Origin: Sphingomonas profundi | GTDB lineage: Bacteria > Pseudomonadota > Alphaproteobacteria > Sphingomonadales > Sphingomonadaceae | DNA length: 64,000 nt | Direction of reading: 5' to 3' | NCBI RefSeq assembly: GCF_009739515.1 | Contig: NZ_CP046535.1 | Location: 2,108,001 to 2,172,000, forward strand | Shown: piece after piece, positions 37,957 to 45,707 of the stretch | Position numbering within the stretch: the stretch's first letter is position 1 | Layout of the letters: every line of letters starts with the position of its first letter | Program-made: the position numbers and the translations under genes | The notes under the pieces: generated by a model | The model's database searches: none | Seen by the model: the letters and a program-made list of their open reading frames with translations, nothing else | What the model was told of the DNA's origin: nothing

Positions 37957-38360
37957 GCCGACACCACCGCGCCGGAGCTTTCCAGCGCCAGCGTGTAGGT
38001 GCGTTCGCCGTTGAAGTCGCCGGCATAGTCCAGCCGCGTCACCAGGAAGCGGCCGCGCAGCCGTTCGCCGCTCTCGAAGCTCAGCTCGTAATCGTCGAGG
38101 ATGCCGGAGAGCGCACTCGCCTTCACCCGCACCTCCGCCGCCGATCCGGTGAACACGCCGGCCGCCGAGACGGAGACGGAGCGGACGCCCGCGCCGGAGA
38201 GCAGCTCGCGCCACCCGCCGGAATCCTTGCTCGTCACCACCACGGCCTCGCCGTTGATCTGCGCCTGCGTCGTCCGCATCCCCGCCACGGTCGCGTAGAC
38301 CACCGGCGTCGCGCCGTTCCCCACCTTCAGCAGGAACGCGCTGCCCTTTTCCGCCGCCAT
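37953..38360 (-). CDS. GTA gp9-type major tail tube protein
   Basis: 135 residues, TP901-1-like major tail protein. It has GSAFLLKVGNGATPVVYATV, TTQAQINGEAVVVTSKDSGG and a C-terminal YAGDFNGERTYTLALESSG. It polymerises into the tail tube. A gap of 37 bp separates it from gp8. Confidence 0.9.
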   Translation of the reverse strand: MAAEKGSAFLLKVGNGATPVVYATVAGMRTTQAQINGEAVVVTSKDSGGWRELLSGAGVRSVSVSAAGVFTGSAAEVRVKASALSGILDDYELSFESGERLRGRFLVTRLDYAGDFNGERTYTLALESSGAVVSA

Positions 38361-38397
38361 CTTCGTCTCCCTGATTGATTGCCGCCAAGGCCGATCG

Positions 38398-38793
38398 TCA
38401 CTCGGCCAGCGTCCGCACCCGATAGTCGGCGATGCTCGCCCACGGCCCGTCCCGGCTCTCGCGCAGCATCCGCGATCGCATCAGCACCAGGCTGACGATG
38501 CGATGCCCGTCCAGCACGCGCGCCATGCCCTCGATCGCGCTCTCCACGGCGCCGGCCAGCACGATCGCCCGGCCCGGATCGACGTCCCACAGCGATACCG
38601 CCAGCCGGTGCTCGCGCCCGCTGCCGGTCTTGTGGCTCCAGTCGGCGCTCACCGCCCCGCCGATCGCCACATAGGGGTAGACCGCCCGCGCCGGCGGACC
38701 GAGGAATACACCGCTTACATCCGCCATCAGCGCCACATGCCCGCGCAGCGCCGCCACGAGGGCGGCCTGCACCGCCGCCGCCGCACCGCTCAC
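38398..38793 (-). CDS. GTA gp8-type tail terminator protein (DUF3168)
   Basis: 131 residues. DUF3168 features are PYVAIGGAVSADWSHKTGSG, SLWDVDPGRA and the conserved end IADYRVRTLAE. It caps the tail tube at the head-proximal end. It overlaps the small upstream gene by 4 bp. Confidence 0.88.
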   Translation of the reverse strand: MSGAAAAVQAALVAALRGHVALMADVSGVFLGPPARAVYPYVAIGGAVSADWSHKTGSGREHRLAVSLWDVDPGRAIVLAGAVESAIEGMARVLDGHRIVSLVLMRSRMLRESRDGPWASIADYRVRTLAE

Positions 38794-38999
38794 GCGTCCC
38801 TCGCGGGCAGGCCGGGCGCGGCGAAGCGCGCGTCGAACGCCCGCCGCCGCAGCAGCCGCGGCCCGCTGAAGATCACGCCGTCGGCGTCCCGCTCCGCCGT
38901 CACGCCGGGCGGCAGGTCGGCGCTCGCGATCGCCGCCAGCGCGGCCTCGGCCCGCGCCCGGCCGGCGCGCAGGCCGCGCGCCTCCAATCCCTCCATCAT
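38790..38999 (-). CDS. Small GTA-cluster protein, hypothetical
   Basis: 69 residues (MMEGLEARGLRAGRARAEAA...). The frame is bounded by 4-bp overlaps with gp7 (ATGA) and gp8, which supports a real gene. RcGTA has no obvious counterpart here that I recognise. Its position suggests a head-tail joining accessory protein. Confidence 0.65.
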   Translation of the reverse strand: MMEGLEARGLRAGRARAEAALAAIASADLPPGVTAERDADGVIFSGPRLLRRRAFDARFAAPGLPARDA

Positions 39000-39328
39000 C
39001 GGATCTCCTCCACCCGCAGCACGATCCTGTCCGGCAGCGCCGGATCCTCGCTCAGCGCGCGCACCCGCAAGGTGCGGCCCGCCCAGCCGATGCGATCGCC
39101 CGGTGCCACCGCGATGCCGGGCCGCATCGTCACGCGGAACCGCGCGGGCGCGTCGGCCGCCTCGGCCACCACCGCGTCGCCGCCGCCGTCCGCGTCGATC
39201 GCCGCCCAGCGCGTCGCCGTGATCGTCCACCCCGTCTCGGCCGCGCCCAGAGGGTCGCGCTCGTCCGGGGCGTGGGCGATCGTCACCCGCTCGCGCAAGC
39301 GCCCGGCCAGCTCCCGCGCCCCGCTCAT
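38996..39328 (-). CDS. GTA gp7-type head closure protein
   Basis: 110 residues. ELAGRLRERVTIAHAPDERD and TGWTITATRWAAIDA match the SPP1 gp16/HK97 gp7-like head-tail adaptor family, ending VLRVEEIR. It seals the portal complex after packaging. Start ATG overlaps the gp6 stop (ATGA). Confidence 0.88.
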   Translation of the reverse strand: MSGARELAGRLRERVTIAHAPDERDPLGAAETGWTITATRWAAIDADGGGDAVVAEAADAPARFRVTMRPGIAVAPGDRIGWAGRTLRVRALSEDPALPDRIVLRVEEIR

Positions 39329-39840
39329 CGTAGCCGCATCCGGCGCCACGGCCGCCACAGCGCCGCGACGGCCGCCGGCGGCCCCTCCCCGTCCGCCGCG
39401 TCGCGATGCGCGTAGAGGTGGGCGACCAGCCGCAGCATCCCCTGCGCCAACGGCTCGGGCAGGCCGGCGGCGTCGGCGGCGATGCCCGCCTGCACGCTCA
39501 CGATCGCGCGCGACACGCCGGCCGCGCGATCGATCCGCACCCAGCCGTCGCCGGCAGGATCGATGTCGATCGCATAGCTCGCCACCGGCAGGGCGAAGGG
39601 CATGCCGGCCGGCGGCAGCCCCTGCACGGCCGTGATCGCCCGCACCGGCGCCGCCTTCAGCCGCCGCCAGTCGCCGGTCGCGGCCACCGTCTCGGTCAGG
39701 TCGCGCGCCACCGCCACCTGGCCGATGAACTGCTCGCAATAGCCGCCCGCCGCCGCGATCAGCCGGCCGATCAGCGCATCCTCGTCGCCGCCCTCGATCC
39801 GCAGATAGGCCTTGGCGTCCTCGACCGAGACCGCCATCAT
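39325..39840 (-). CDS. GTA gp6-type head-tail connector
   Basis: 171 residues. The start VEDAKAYLRIEGGDEDALIG is the hallmark of the HK97 gp6-like connector that forms a ring under the portal. The C-terminal half is longer than in HK97. Two adjacent ATGs are possible starts; the first overlaps the previous gene's stop. Confidence 0.9.
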   Translation of the reverse strand: MMAVSVEDAKAYLRIEGGDEDALIGRLIAAAGGYCEQFIGQVAVARDLTETVAATGDWRRLKAAPVRAITAVQGLPPAGMPFALPVASYAIDIDPAGDGWVRIDRAAGVSRAIVSVQAGIAADAAGLPEPLAQGMLRLVAHLYAHRDAADGEGPPAAVAALWRPWRRMRLR

Positions 39841-40142
39841 CGCGCCTCCGCCATCGGCCGCGCGCGTTCCGCCGCCACGCGCAGCGCCAGCCCGCGCGTC
39901 GCCACGCCGCCGTCGGCAAAGGTCGCGCGGCCGCTGATCCGATAGTCGTGCCCGGCCACCCCGCCGGTCAGCCGCACGCGCGTCGCGGTCGGGCCGATCA
40001 GGTCGGTCGTGATGCCGATGCCGCCGGCCTCGGCCGGGTGGACGCTCCAGTCGCTCGCCGCGATGGCGCGGCCGCTCATGCCGCCGCCCCAGTCGATCAG
40101 ATAGTCGACCGCGGTCTGCGGGTGCTTGGGATAGATGCTCAT
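39837..40142 (-). CDS. Small GTA-cluster protein, probable fibre/head adaptor, hypothetical
   Basis: 101 residues (MSIYPKHPQTAVDYLIDWGG...), beta-rich, with VRLTGGVAGHDYRISGRATF in the C-terminal half. That motif resembles phage fiber-tail adaptor-like proteins, but the match is weak. It overlaps gp6 by 4 bp and follows the terminator after the capsid gene, so it starts the second transcription segment of the cluster. Confidence 0.7.
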   Translation of the reverse strand: MSIYPKHPQTAVDYLIDWGGGMSGRAIAASDWSVHPAEAGGIGITTDLIGPTATRVRLTGGVAGHDYRISGRATFADGGVATRGLALRVAAERARPMAEAR

Positions 40143-40162
40143 CGCCGTCTCCGCCGCGGGTG

Positions 40163-40205
40163 AAAAAGGGCGTGGACGCGGAAAAGGGGATGTCCGCGTC
40201 CACGC
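40163..40205 (-). terminator. Terminator directly after the GTA capsid gene
   Basis: On the minus strand a perfect 13-bp stem (TCCGCG-type arms, 40193-40205 with 40170-40182) and a 10-nt loop are followed by CC and five Ts (40167-40163). It lies 15 bp after the capsid stop and 21 bp before the next start. Confidence 0.8.
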
Positions 40206-40219
40206 AGGCCCGGCGCGCC

Positions 40220-41356
40220 TCAGCTGGCCGAGAACTTCATCAGCTTGATCGCCTCGGAATTGCTCACCGCGCCGCCGATCCGCTTCACCGCGTAGAACTG
40301 CACGAACGGCTTGTTCGTGAAGGGATCGCGCAGGATCTGCGTCTCGCTCCGCTCGGCGATCAGGTAGCCGGCGCGGAAGTTGCCGAAGGCGATCGAGTAG
40401 CTGTTCGCCGCGATGTCCGGCATGTCCTCGGCCTCCACGATCGGATAGCCCAGCAGCGTGTCCGGCCGCCCCTCGATCAGCCCCGGCTGCCACAGGAAGG
40501 CGCCGTCCGCCGTCTTGAACTTGCGGATCGCGGTCAACGTCGCCGAGTTCATCACGAACGCGGCGCCCTGCCGGTACGGCGACCGCAGGGATTGGATGAG
40601 GTCGATCAGCCGGTCCTGCGGGCTGGTCGCCGGGAAGCCGCCGGCGGCACCGCTCGCCAGATACTGGATCGTGCCGAACGCGCGCACCCCGTCCGTCTCG
40701 GCCGTGATCGGTCCGGCCAGGAAACCGCGGGGCTTGTTCGTGCCGTTGCCGTTCACGAAGGCCGCGCCCTCGGCCCGCGCGAACTCGGTCGCCACCTCGT
40801 TCGCCAGCCACTGCTCCACGTCGAAGGCGGCGTCGTCCAGCATCGCCTGCGTGGCGGCCGGGTTGGCGTAGAGCTCGCCCATCGGCGGCGCCACCTCGGC
40901 GAAGGTGGGCGTGTCGGTCACGGGCCGCGCCCCGTTCTCGGCCACCCAGCCGGATGCGACGCCGCCCGTCGTCACCAGCTTGCGATAGCCCGACGTGCCG
41001 ACCGTCACCACATTCGCGATCGCCCGGATCGGCGAGATCGCCTTCAGCGTCCGGTCGATCATCGCGTCGATCTCGCGCGGCACGGCATAGCCACCGGCGT
41101 CGCCGGTCACGGCGGCCAGGCTCTTCAGCTCGACGCCGGTCTCCACCCCCTTGCGCAGATACGCCTCGACGAACGCCTTGCGCTCGGCCGAGATGGCGCC
41201 ACCGGCACCCGCCAGCGCGGGCCGGGCGGCGGCCACTGCCTGCGCATCCATCCGCCCGCGCATCGTCGCCAGCTCGGCGCGCAGCTCCGCCACCTCGTCC
41301 ACCCGCGCCGCCTCGGCGAAGCTGGCCTCCAGCGGATCGGCTTTCACTTCGTACAT
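40220..41356 (-). CDS. GTA gp5-type HK97-fold major capsid protein
   Basis: 378 residues from the ATG at 41356, which has AGGAG 7 nt upstream; an ATG at 41362 is too close to that site. A helical N-terminal arm (about 1-100) acts as scaffold and is normally removed by the prohead protease. The capsid fold carries GGYAVPREIDAMIDRTL, SGWVAENGARPVTD and FRAGYLIAERSETQILRDPF. It is the main protein of the particle head. Confidence 0.95.
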   Translation of the reverse strand: MYEVKADPLEASFAEAARVDEVAELRAELATMRGRMDAQAVAAARPALAGAGGAISAERKAFVEAYLRKGVETGVELKSLAAVTGDAGGYAVPREIDAMIDRTLKAISPIRAIANVVTVGTSGYRKLVTTGGVASGWVAENGARPVTDTPTFAEVAPPMGELYANPAATQAMLDDAAFDVEQWLANEVATEFARAEGAAFVNGNGTNKPRGFLAGPITAETDGVRAFGTIQYLASGAAGGFPATSPQDRLIDLIQSLRSPYRQGAAFVMNSATLTAIRKFKTADGAFLWQPGLIEGRPDTLLGYPIVEAEDMPDIAANSYSIAFGNFRAGYLIAERSETQILRDPFTNKPFVQFYAVKRIGGAVSNSEAIKLMKFSAS

Positions 41357-41402
41357 GCACATCTCCTGTCGTGAGTCTTCGGAAGATTTCGAAAAGCGGA
41401 TG

Positions 41403-41526
41403 CGCGCGGAGACGCGGAGACGCAGAGAGGAAGCTCTCGCGCCGCAGGCACTTCATAGTGTCGGGCCGAAGCCGGGTGCGGCTTCGCCGCTTCCGCGCCA
41501 TCCCGGCGTCTCCGCGTCTCCGCGCG
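41403..41526. repeat. Inverted repeat, 21-bp arms, between GTA protease and capsid genes
   Basis: The arms 41403-41423 and 41506-41526 are perfect reverse complements of 21 bp, each containing two copies of a GGAGACGC-like unit. The 82 bp between them also hold a smaller dyad (GCCG...CGGC). The region has no gene. Confidence 0.85.
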
Positions 41527-41544
41527 AAAATCACAGCGGGCGGG

Positions 41545-41970
41545 TCAGTCCTCCGCCACCGCCAGCACGGTCGCCCTGGGCTGCATCGGAAACGTCACCA
41601 GCGAGACCTCGACCAGGTCGAGATCGCGCAGCTCGCGCACCAGCCCCGGCTTCGCGTCGCGCACCCGGTAGCCGAAGCTCAAGCCCCGCACCGCGCCGTC
41701 GCGCAGCAGCGCCGCCGCCTCGCGGCCGGCGCCCGATGTCGCGGAGAGCCGGCCGATCACGCGCAGCCCGCGCCCGTCCTCGGCCATACTCTCGATCCGG
41801 CCGATCGGCTTGCCCGCCTCATGCTGCCACAGCAGCGGCACCGCCCCCGGCCCCGCCTGCACCGCGCGGGCGAAGGCGCCGGGCCGCACCACGTCGCCGC
41901 CGCGATCCACCCGGTCGAAGATCGCGGCATAGCCTGCGAAGCGGGTGGCCGCGTCGTCCGCCCCGCTCAT
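41545..41970 (-). CDS. GTA gp4-type prohead protease (HK97 family)
   Basis: 141 residues. The S78-family catalytic His lies in LLWQHEAGKPIGRI and the Ser in VRGLSFGYRV. LVEVSLVTFPMQPRATV is the conserved end of the fold. It processes the capsid protein. It overlaps the upstream small gene by 4 bp. Confidence 0.92.
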   Translation of the reverse strand: MSGADDAATRFAGYAAIFDRVDRGGDVVRPGAFARAVQAGPGAVPLLWQHEAGKPIGRIESMAEDGRGLRVIGRLSATSGAGREAAALLRDGAVRGLSFGYRVRDAKPGLVRELRDLDLVEVSLVTFPMQPRATVLAVAED

Positions 41971-42293
41971 GCCCGCACGATCCCGAACAGGCTAATCTTC
42001 GCCATCAGCCCCAGCTTCATCGCCATGCCCAGCAGCAGCATCGCCAGCATGATCCGCACGAACCACGTCACCGCCGCGTTGCGCGCGCTGCGTTTGGCGT
42101 CGCGCCAGGCGCCCAGCAGTTCGCGCAGCTCGCCCAGGTCGGCGTGCGCCCGCGCATCGCCCAGCCCCATCCGCTCCAGCGCGGCGGTGGCGCCGGCGCT
42201 GCTCGCCTCCTCGATGATCGCGCGCAGCGTCACCAGGTCGGCGCCCTTCGCCTCGGCCTGGCTCACCAGCCGGGCCAGCATGTCCACGCTCAT
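41967..42293 (-). CDS. DUF6127-type small membrane protein in the GTA cluster
   Basis: 108 residues from the ATG at 42293, overlapping the portal stop by 4 bp. An N-terminal MLARLVSQAEAKGADLVTLR and a single C-terminal membrane helix (VTWFVRIMLAMLLLGMAMKL) are seen. The position equals that of RcGTA g3.5. The role is unknown; the membrane segment makes a non-structural function possible. Confidence 0.8.
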   Translation of the reverse strand: MSVDMLARLVSQAEAKGADLVTLRAIIEEASSAGATAALERMGLGDARAHADLGELRELLGAWRDAKRSARNAAVTWFVRIMLAMLLLGMAMKLGLMAKISLFGIVRA

Positions 42294-43402
42294 GCGATGC
42301 CTCCCGCCGGGCCGAAGCCCAGCATCTCGCGCTTCTCGTCCACGCTCAGGAAGTCGGCGGCCGCCACCTGGCCCCACAGCCGCTCGCGATCCGCCGACAA
42401 AGCCGGGATCGCGTCGAGGTCCAGCTGCAGCGCCAGCCCCGGCCACCACGCCGCGAGCGCCGCGCCCAGTCCCGCCACGATCTTCCCCGCCAGCGGCACG
42501 ATCGCGAGCCGCCACAGCGCGCGGTTCGCCTCCGAATAATTGGCGTAGCTCACGTCGCCGGGCAGCCCCAGCAGCATCGGCGGCACGCCGAAGGCCAGCG
42601 CGATCTCCCGCGCCGCCGCCGCCTTCAGGGCGACGAAGTCCATGTCGGCCGGCGTCAGGCTCATCGCCTGCCACTTCAGGCCGCCCTCCAGCAGCATCGG
42701 CCGCCCGGCATTGGCGGCGCCGGCGAAGCCCGCCTCCATCTCCGCCTTCAGCCGCTCATACTGGTCGGGCGAGAGCACCGCCCCCTCGCCCGCATCGTAG
42801 ACGAGCGCGCCGGAGGGCCGCGCCGCATTGTCGAGCAAGGCCTTGTTCCACCGCGTCGCCGCATTGTGGATCGCCACCGCGCCGGCGGCGGCACCCAGGC
42901 AGCCGAGGCCATAATGATCGTCCAGCGGATGCAGCGCCTTCAGGTGGACGATGGTCGCCCGCCCCAGCGCGTCCGCCGCCGGATAGCGCGTCACCGCCTC
43001 GCCCGCCCGGTAGAGATAGCCCGCCGGCCAGCCGCGCGCGTCCTGCTCCACCGTCACCCGCTCGGGGCGCAACGGCAGCAGCTCGACCGGCATGTCGCCC
43101 GCGTCGGCGATGACCTGCACATAGGCGTTGCCGTGCAGCAGCATCTGCGCGGCGATCGCCTCGATGACCGGCGGCACCAGCGCCGCCGCCGGCGCCTGCC
43201 CGGGCGCGGCATAGACGGGCACCCCCGCCACGCCCTCCGCCACCAGCCGCACCGCCCGCTGGGCGACGGGATTGGCGACATAGGCGTCCCGCACCTGCGC
43301 CTCATAGGATCGCGGCCACTCGCCCAGCGGCACACCGATGCCCGATCGCACCAGCGCCGGCCGCGCGAGCGGCTGCGCGGCCTTCCAGCCGAACCATTTC
43401 AT
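42290..43402 (-). CDS. GTA gp3-type portal protein (HK97 family)
   Basis: 370 residues. Portal signatures include NPVAQRAVRLVAEGVAGVPV, HGNAYVQVI, LKALHPLDDHYGLG and VPPMLLGLPGDVSYANYSEA. It forms the twelve-fold ring through which DNA enters the head. Confidence 0.94.
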   Translation of the reverse strand: MKWFGWKAAQPLARPALVRSGIGVPLGEWPRSYEAQVRDAYVANPVAQRAVRLVAEGVAGVPVYAAPGQAPAAALVPPVIEAIAAQMLLHGNAYVQVIADAGDMPVELLPLRPERVTVEQDARGWPAGYLYRAGEAVTRYPAADALGRATIVHLKALHPLDDHYGLGCLGAAAGAVAIHNAATRWNKALLDNAARPSGALVYDAGEGAVLSPDQYERLKAEMEAGFAGAANAGRPMLLEGGLKWQAMSLTPADMDFVALKAAAAREIALAFGVPPMLLGLPGDVSYANYSEANRALWRLAIVPLAGKIVAGLGAALAAWWPGLALQLDLDAIPALSADRERLWGQVAAADFLSVDEKREMLGFGPAGGIA

Positions 43403-43420
43403 GTGTTTCTCCTGACTAGA

Positions 43421-43470
43421 TCCTCCCCGGCACGGGGAGGGGGGACCATCCGCAGGATGGTGGAGGGACA
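43421..43470. repeat. Compound palindromic repeat between portal and small gene
   Basis: CCTCCCCG-GCA-CGGGGAGG (43422-43440) is followed by CCATC-CGCAG-GATGG (about 43446-43460). Paired palindromes of this design are common dispersed repeats in alphaproteobacteria; copies elsewhere cannot be checked here. Confidence 0.6.
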
Positions 43471-43505
43471 GGGCGGCAAGAAGCCGCCGGCCCGGTGTCG
43501 TCTAT

Positions 43506-43769
43506 TCAGTCACGGATCAAACGAAACGTCGACCAGTCCGGACGTGCGTGCCATGACGGTGTGGAAGCGTGGCGCTCCAATCGGCCTTCAACCTCGAACT
43601 CGTCGCCCGGATCGTTGTAGTAGAGCGTCACCTCCTGACCCTGCTCGAGTCTCAGCGACAGGGCCAAGTCGTCGAGGCTGGTGAGCTCGGGGCCATATGC
43701 CAAGCACCAGCATGCGTCGTCGTTGCATCCGCCAGAATTGAAGTCGGCCCAGATGCGCAACTTGGTCAT
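43506..43769 (-). CDS. Hypothetical protein inserted between GTA terminase and portal genes
   Basis: 87 residues (MTKLRIWADFNSGGCNDDAC...), acidic and rich in Trp, Cys and Tyr, without a membrane segment. It includes LSLRLEQGQEVTLYYNDPGD. It lies 23 bp after the terminase stop in an otherwise conserved gene order, followed by a palindromic repeat. Its lower GC and separate spacing suggest a later insertion. I recognise no function. Confidence 0.7.
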   Translation of the reverse strand: MTKLRIWADFNSGGCNDDACWCLAYGPELTSLDDLALSLRLEQGQEVTLYYNDPGDEFEVEGRLERHASTPSWHARPDWSTFRLIRD

Positions 43770-43792
43770 CGGCGATTGTCTCTAAGCCGCCT

Positions 43793-45133
43793 CTACAACG
43801 TCCGCAATCCCGGCCGCCCCGCCTTCCCCAGCATCAGCTCGGTCAGCGCCCATACCAGAGCATCCGCCCGGTCCGGGCTGCGCGTCGGCCCGGCATAGCC
43901 GCCGCCCGCCTGCAAGCCGGCCAGCTCGTCCTCCAGCATCGGCAGCGCGCCGACATGGAACACCCGCCCCGCCTCGTACAAGGCCGACACCGGCTCGGCC
44001 CGCGCGGACTTGCCGCGCGAGGCGTGGACCAGCTTCACTGGCAGCCCGGCGTCGGCGGCGCGCAGCACGCTTCCCACCATCTCGCCGCCATTGTTCGCCT
44101 CGGCCACCACCCGGTCCGCGCCGTGCCGCGCCGCCGCCTCCGCCACCGCCCGCGCCCAGCCCTCCGGCGCCAGGCCCGCCACGCTGGCGTCGGCGATCAC
44201 ATAGCCGTGCCCGTCCTCGCCGATCGCCGCCACCACGATGCCGCACGCGTCGCCGTCCACGCTTGCCGGCGGGTCGACCGCCACCACCACGCGACGCAGC
44301 GCCGGCGCCGCAGCCACCCGGCATCGCGCGATCAGCGCGCGGGTCCACAGGGCGCCCGCCACATCCTCGATCAGCTCGCCGTCCAGCTCCTGCCGGCCCA
44401 GCCGCGTGCCGCCATAGCTCTCCTCCATCGCCGCCACGAAGCTGGGCGGCAGATGGGCGTTGTTGTCGCCGGTGCGCCCGCGCGTGATCGCCACGCCGCG
44501 CGCCGCCTTGCCGTCCAGCCCCAGCAGATGCCGCACCAGCGGCACCGGCTTCGGCGTGGTCGTGGCGACGGTGCGGGGGTCGTCGCCCAGCCGCATCCCC
44601 AGCATCAGATTGTCCCACGCCTCCTGGCCCGCCTGCCACTTCGCGATCTCGTCCGCCCAGGCGATGTGATGCTGCGGCCCGCGCAGGCTCTCCGGCTCGG
44701 CCGCCGAATAGAGGAACGCCTGCGCGCCCCCCGGCCAGCGCAGCCGCCGCAGCGAGGGCTCCCATGTCGGCCTCAGCCAGGGCGGCGCGATCGCCAGCAG
44801 CCCGCTCTCGCCCTCGATCATCACCGCGCGCGCCTCCGCCATCGTCGCGCCCACCAGCGCGATGCGCAGCCGCCCGTCCGCCTCCGCCCGCGCCCGCACC
44901 CACTCGGCGCCGGCGCGCGTCTTGCCGAAGCCGCGACCGGCCAGGATCAGCCAGATCCGCCACGGCCGGTCCGGCGGCAGCTGCGCCGCCCGCGCCCAGA
45001 TCGGCCAGTGCCACTCCAGCCCGGCGACGTCCGCGTCGGAGAGGTTGCCGATGCGCGCCAGCCGCTCGGCGGCCGGCAGCGCCGCCCACTGCTCGCAGAA
45101 GGAAGCGCCCGGCGGCAGCAGCGCCGCGCTCAC
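43793..45133 (-). CDS. GTA gp2-type terminase large subunit
   Basis: 446 residues. The ATPase has Walker A LAGRGFGKTRAGAEW and Walker B-type HHIAWADEIAKW. The nuclease half has VVVAVDPPASVDGDACG and ends with SPDRADALVWALTELML. It packages DNA into the prohead; GTA homologues package random host fragments by headful. It overlaps gp1 by 4 bp. Confidence 0.95.
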   Translation of the reverse strand: MSAALLPPGASFCEQWAALPAAERLARIGNLSDADVAGLEWHWPIWARAAQLPPDRPWRIWLILAGRGFGKTRAGAEWVRARAEADGRLRIALVGATMAEARAVMIEGESGLLAIAPPWLRPTWEPSLRRLRWPGGAQAFLYSAAEPESLRGPQHHIAWADEIAKWQAGQEAWDNLMLGMRLGDDPRTVATTTPKPVPLVRHLLGLDGKAARGVAITRGRTGDNNAHLPPSFVAAMEESYGGTRLGRQELDGELIEDVAGALWTRALIARCRVAAAPALRRVVVAVDPPASVDGDACGIVVAAIGEDGHGYVIADASVAGLAPEGWARAVAEAAARHGADRVVAEANNGGEMVGSVLRAADAGLPVKLVHASRGKSARAEPVSALYEAGRVFHVGALPMLEDELAGLQAGGGYAGPTRSPDRADALVWALTELMLGKAGRPGLRTL

Positions 45134-45594
45134 CCCTCGCCTCCCAGCCGGCGGTTCATTTCGGCCAGCTTGCGCGCGATCCGCTCGCGCGCCGATGCCG
45201 GGTCGGCCGCCACCGCTTCATCGCCGTGCACCGCCGCCCGGTGCGCCGCCAGCAGGGTCAGGCCCAGCCGGTCGGAATATTCGGTCATCTCGCCCGCCAC
45301 CTTGCCGGCGCTCAGGATCGGCTTCACCGTGCCGCTGATCGCCCGCTCCAGCATCACCACCTCCAGCCGGGCATAGCCCTCGCGCAGCGCCACGTCCCAG
45401 CCGGCGCGGAACTCCGGCGATCGCGCCCGCAGTCGGTAGACGCTCGGCTCGCTCATCCGCACCGCCCGCGCCGATGCGCGCACGTTCACGCTGCAGGCGA
45501 GGTGATCGAGGAACGCCTTCTGCCTGCGCTCCGTCCAGTCCCGATCGCGCTCGCTTTTGCGCGGCGCGACCGGCGCCATCTCCTGCTCCGCCAT
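45130..45594 (-). CDS. GTA gp1-type terminase small subunit
   Basis: 154 residues. The N-terminal helix-turn-helix region (AFLDHLACSVNVRASARAVR, SEPSVYRLRARSPEF) is typical of GTA small terminases. The start could also be the ATG 15 bp downstream, preceded by GGAG. It is the first gene of the structural operon and follows the leader hairpin by 16 bp. Confidence 0.85.
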   Translation of the reverse strand: MAEQEMAPVAPRKSERDRDWTERRQKAFLDHLACSVNVRASARAVRMSEPSVYRLRARSPEFRAGWDVALREGYARLEVVMLERAISGTVKPILSAGKVAGEMTEYSDRLGLTLLAAHRAAVHGDEAVAADPASARERIARKLAEMNRRLGGEG

Positions 45595-45609
45595 CCACGC
45601 CCCCGCGCT

Positions 45610-45644
45610 AACAAGAAGGGCCGCGGCGATTGCTCGCCCGGCCC
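45610..45644 (-). terminator. Terminator-like hairpin in the GTA operon leader
   Basis: Minus-strand arms 45644-45634 and 45629-45618 form an 11-bp stem with one bulged base and a 4-nt loop, followed by TTCTTGTT. It lies between the putative promoter and the gp1 start, so it would act as an attenuator. Confidence 0.6.
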
Positions 45645-45669
45645 CGACGCATTTATCCAGCGTTCCCTC

Positions 45670-45698
45670 TGTATGCCCGAACAGCGCGACGCTGTCAA
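45670..45698 (-). promoter_or_regulatory. Putative sigma70-type promoter of the GTA operon
   Basis: On the minus strand a perfect TTGACA (-35) and CATACA (-10) are 17 nt apart, about 75-105 bp before gp1. The -10 match is only partial, suggesting dependence on an activator. Confidence 0.55.
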
Positions 45699-45707
45699 CA
45701 GATTTGT

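Larger units (their letters stand above)
30634..45594 (-). mobile_element. RcGTA-like gene transfer agent structural cluster
   Basis: Twenty-one minus-strand genes follow the canonical gene transfer agent order from terminase to tail, mostly with 4-bp ATGA/GTGA overlaps. Terminase, portal, prohead protease, HK97 capsid, connectors, tail terminator, tail tube, tape measure, DUF2460, DUF2163, NlpC/P60 and gp15-type proteins are all present and apparently intact. There is no integrase, repressor-lysogeny block, replication gene or attachment site, and base composition matches the host. This fits a domesticated GTA rather than a prophage. Particle production is not shown by sequence alone. Confidence 0.92.
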
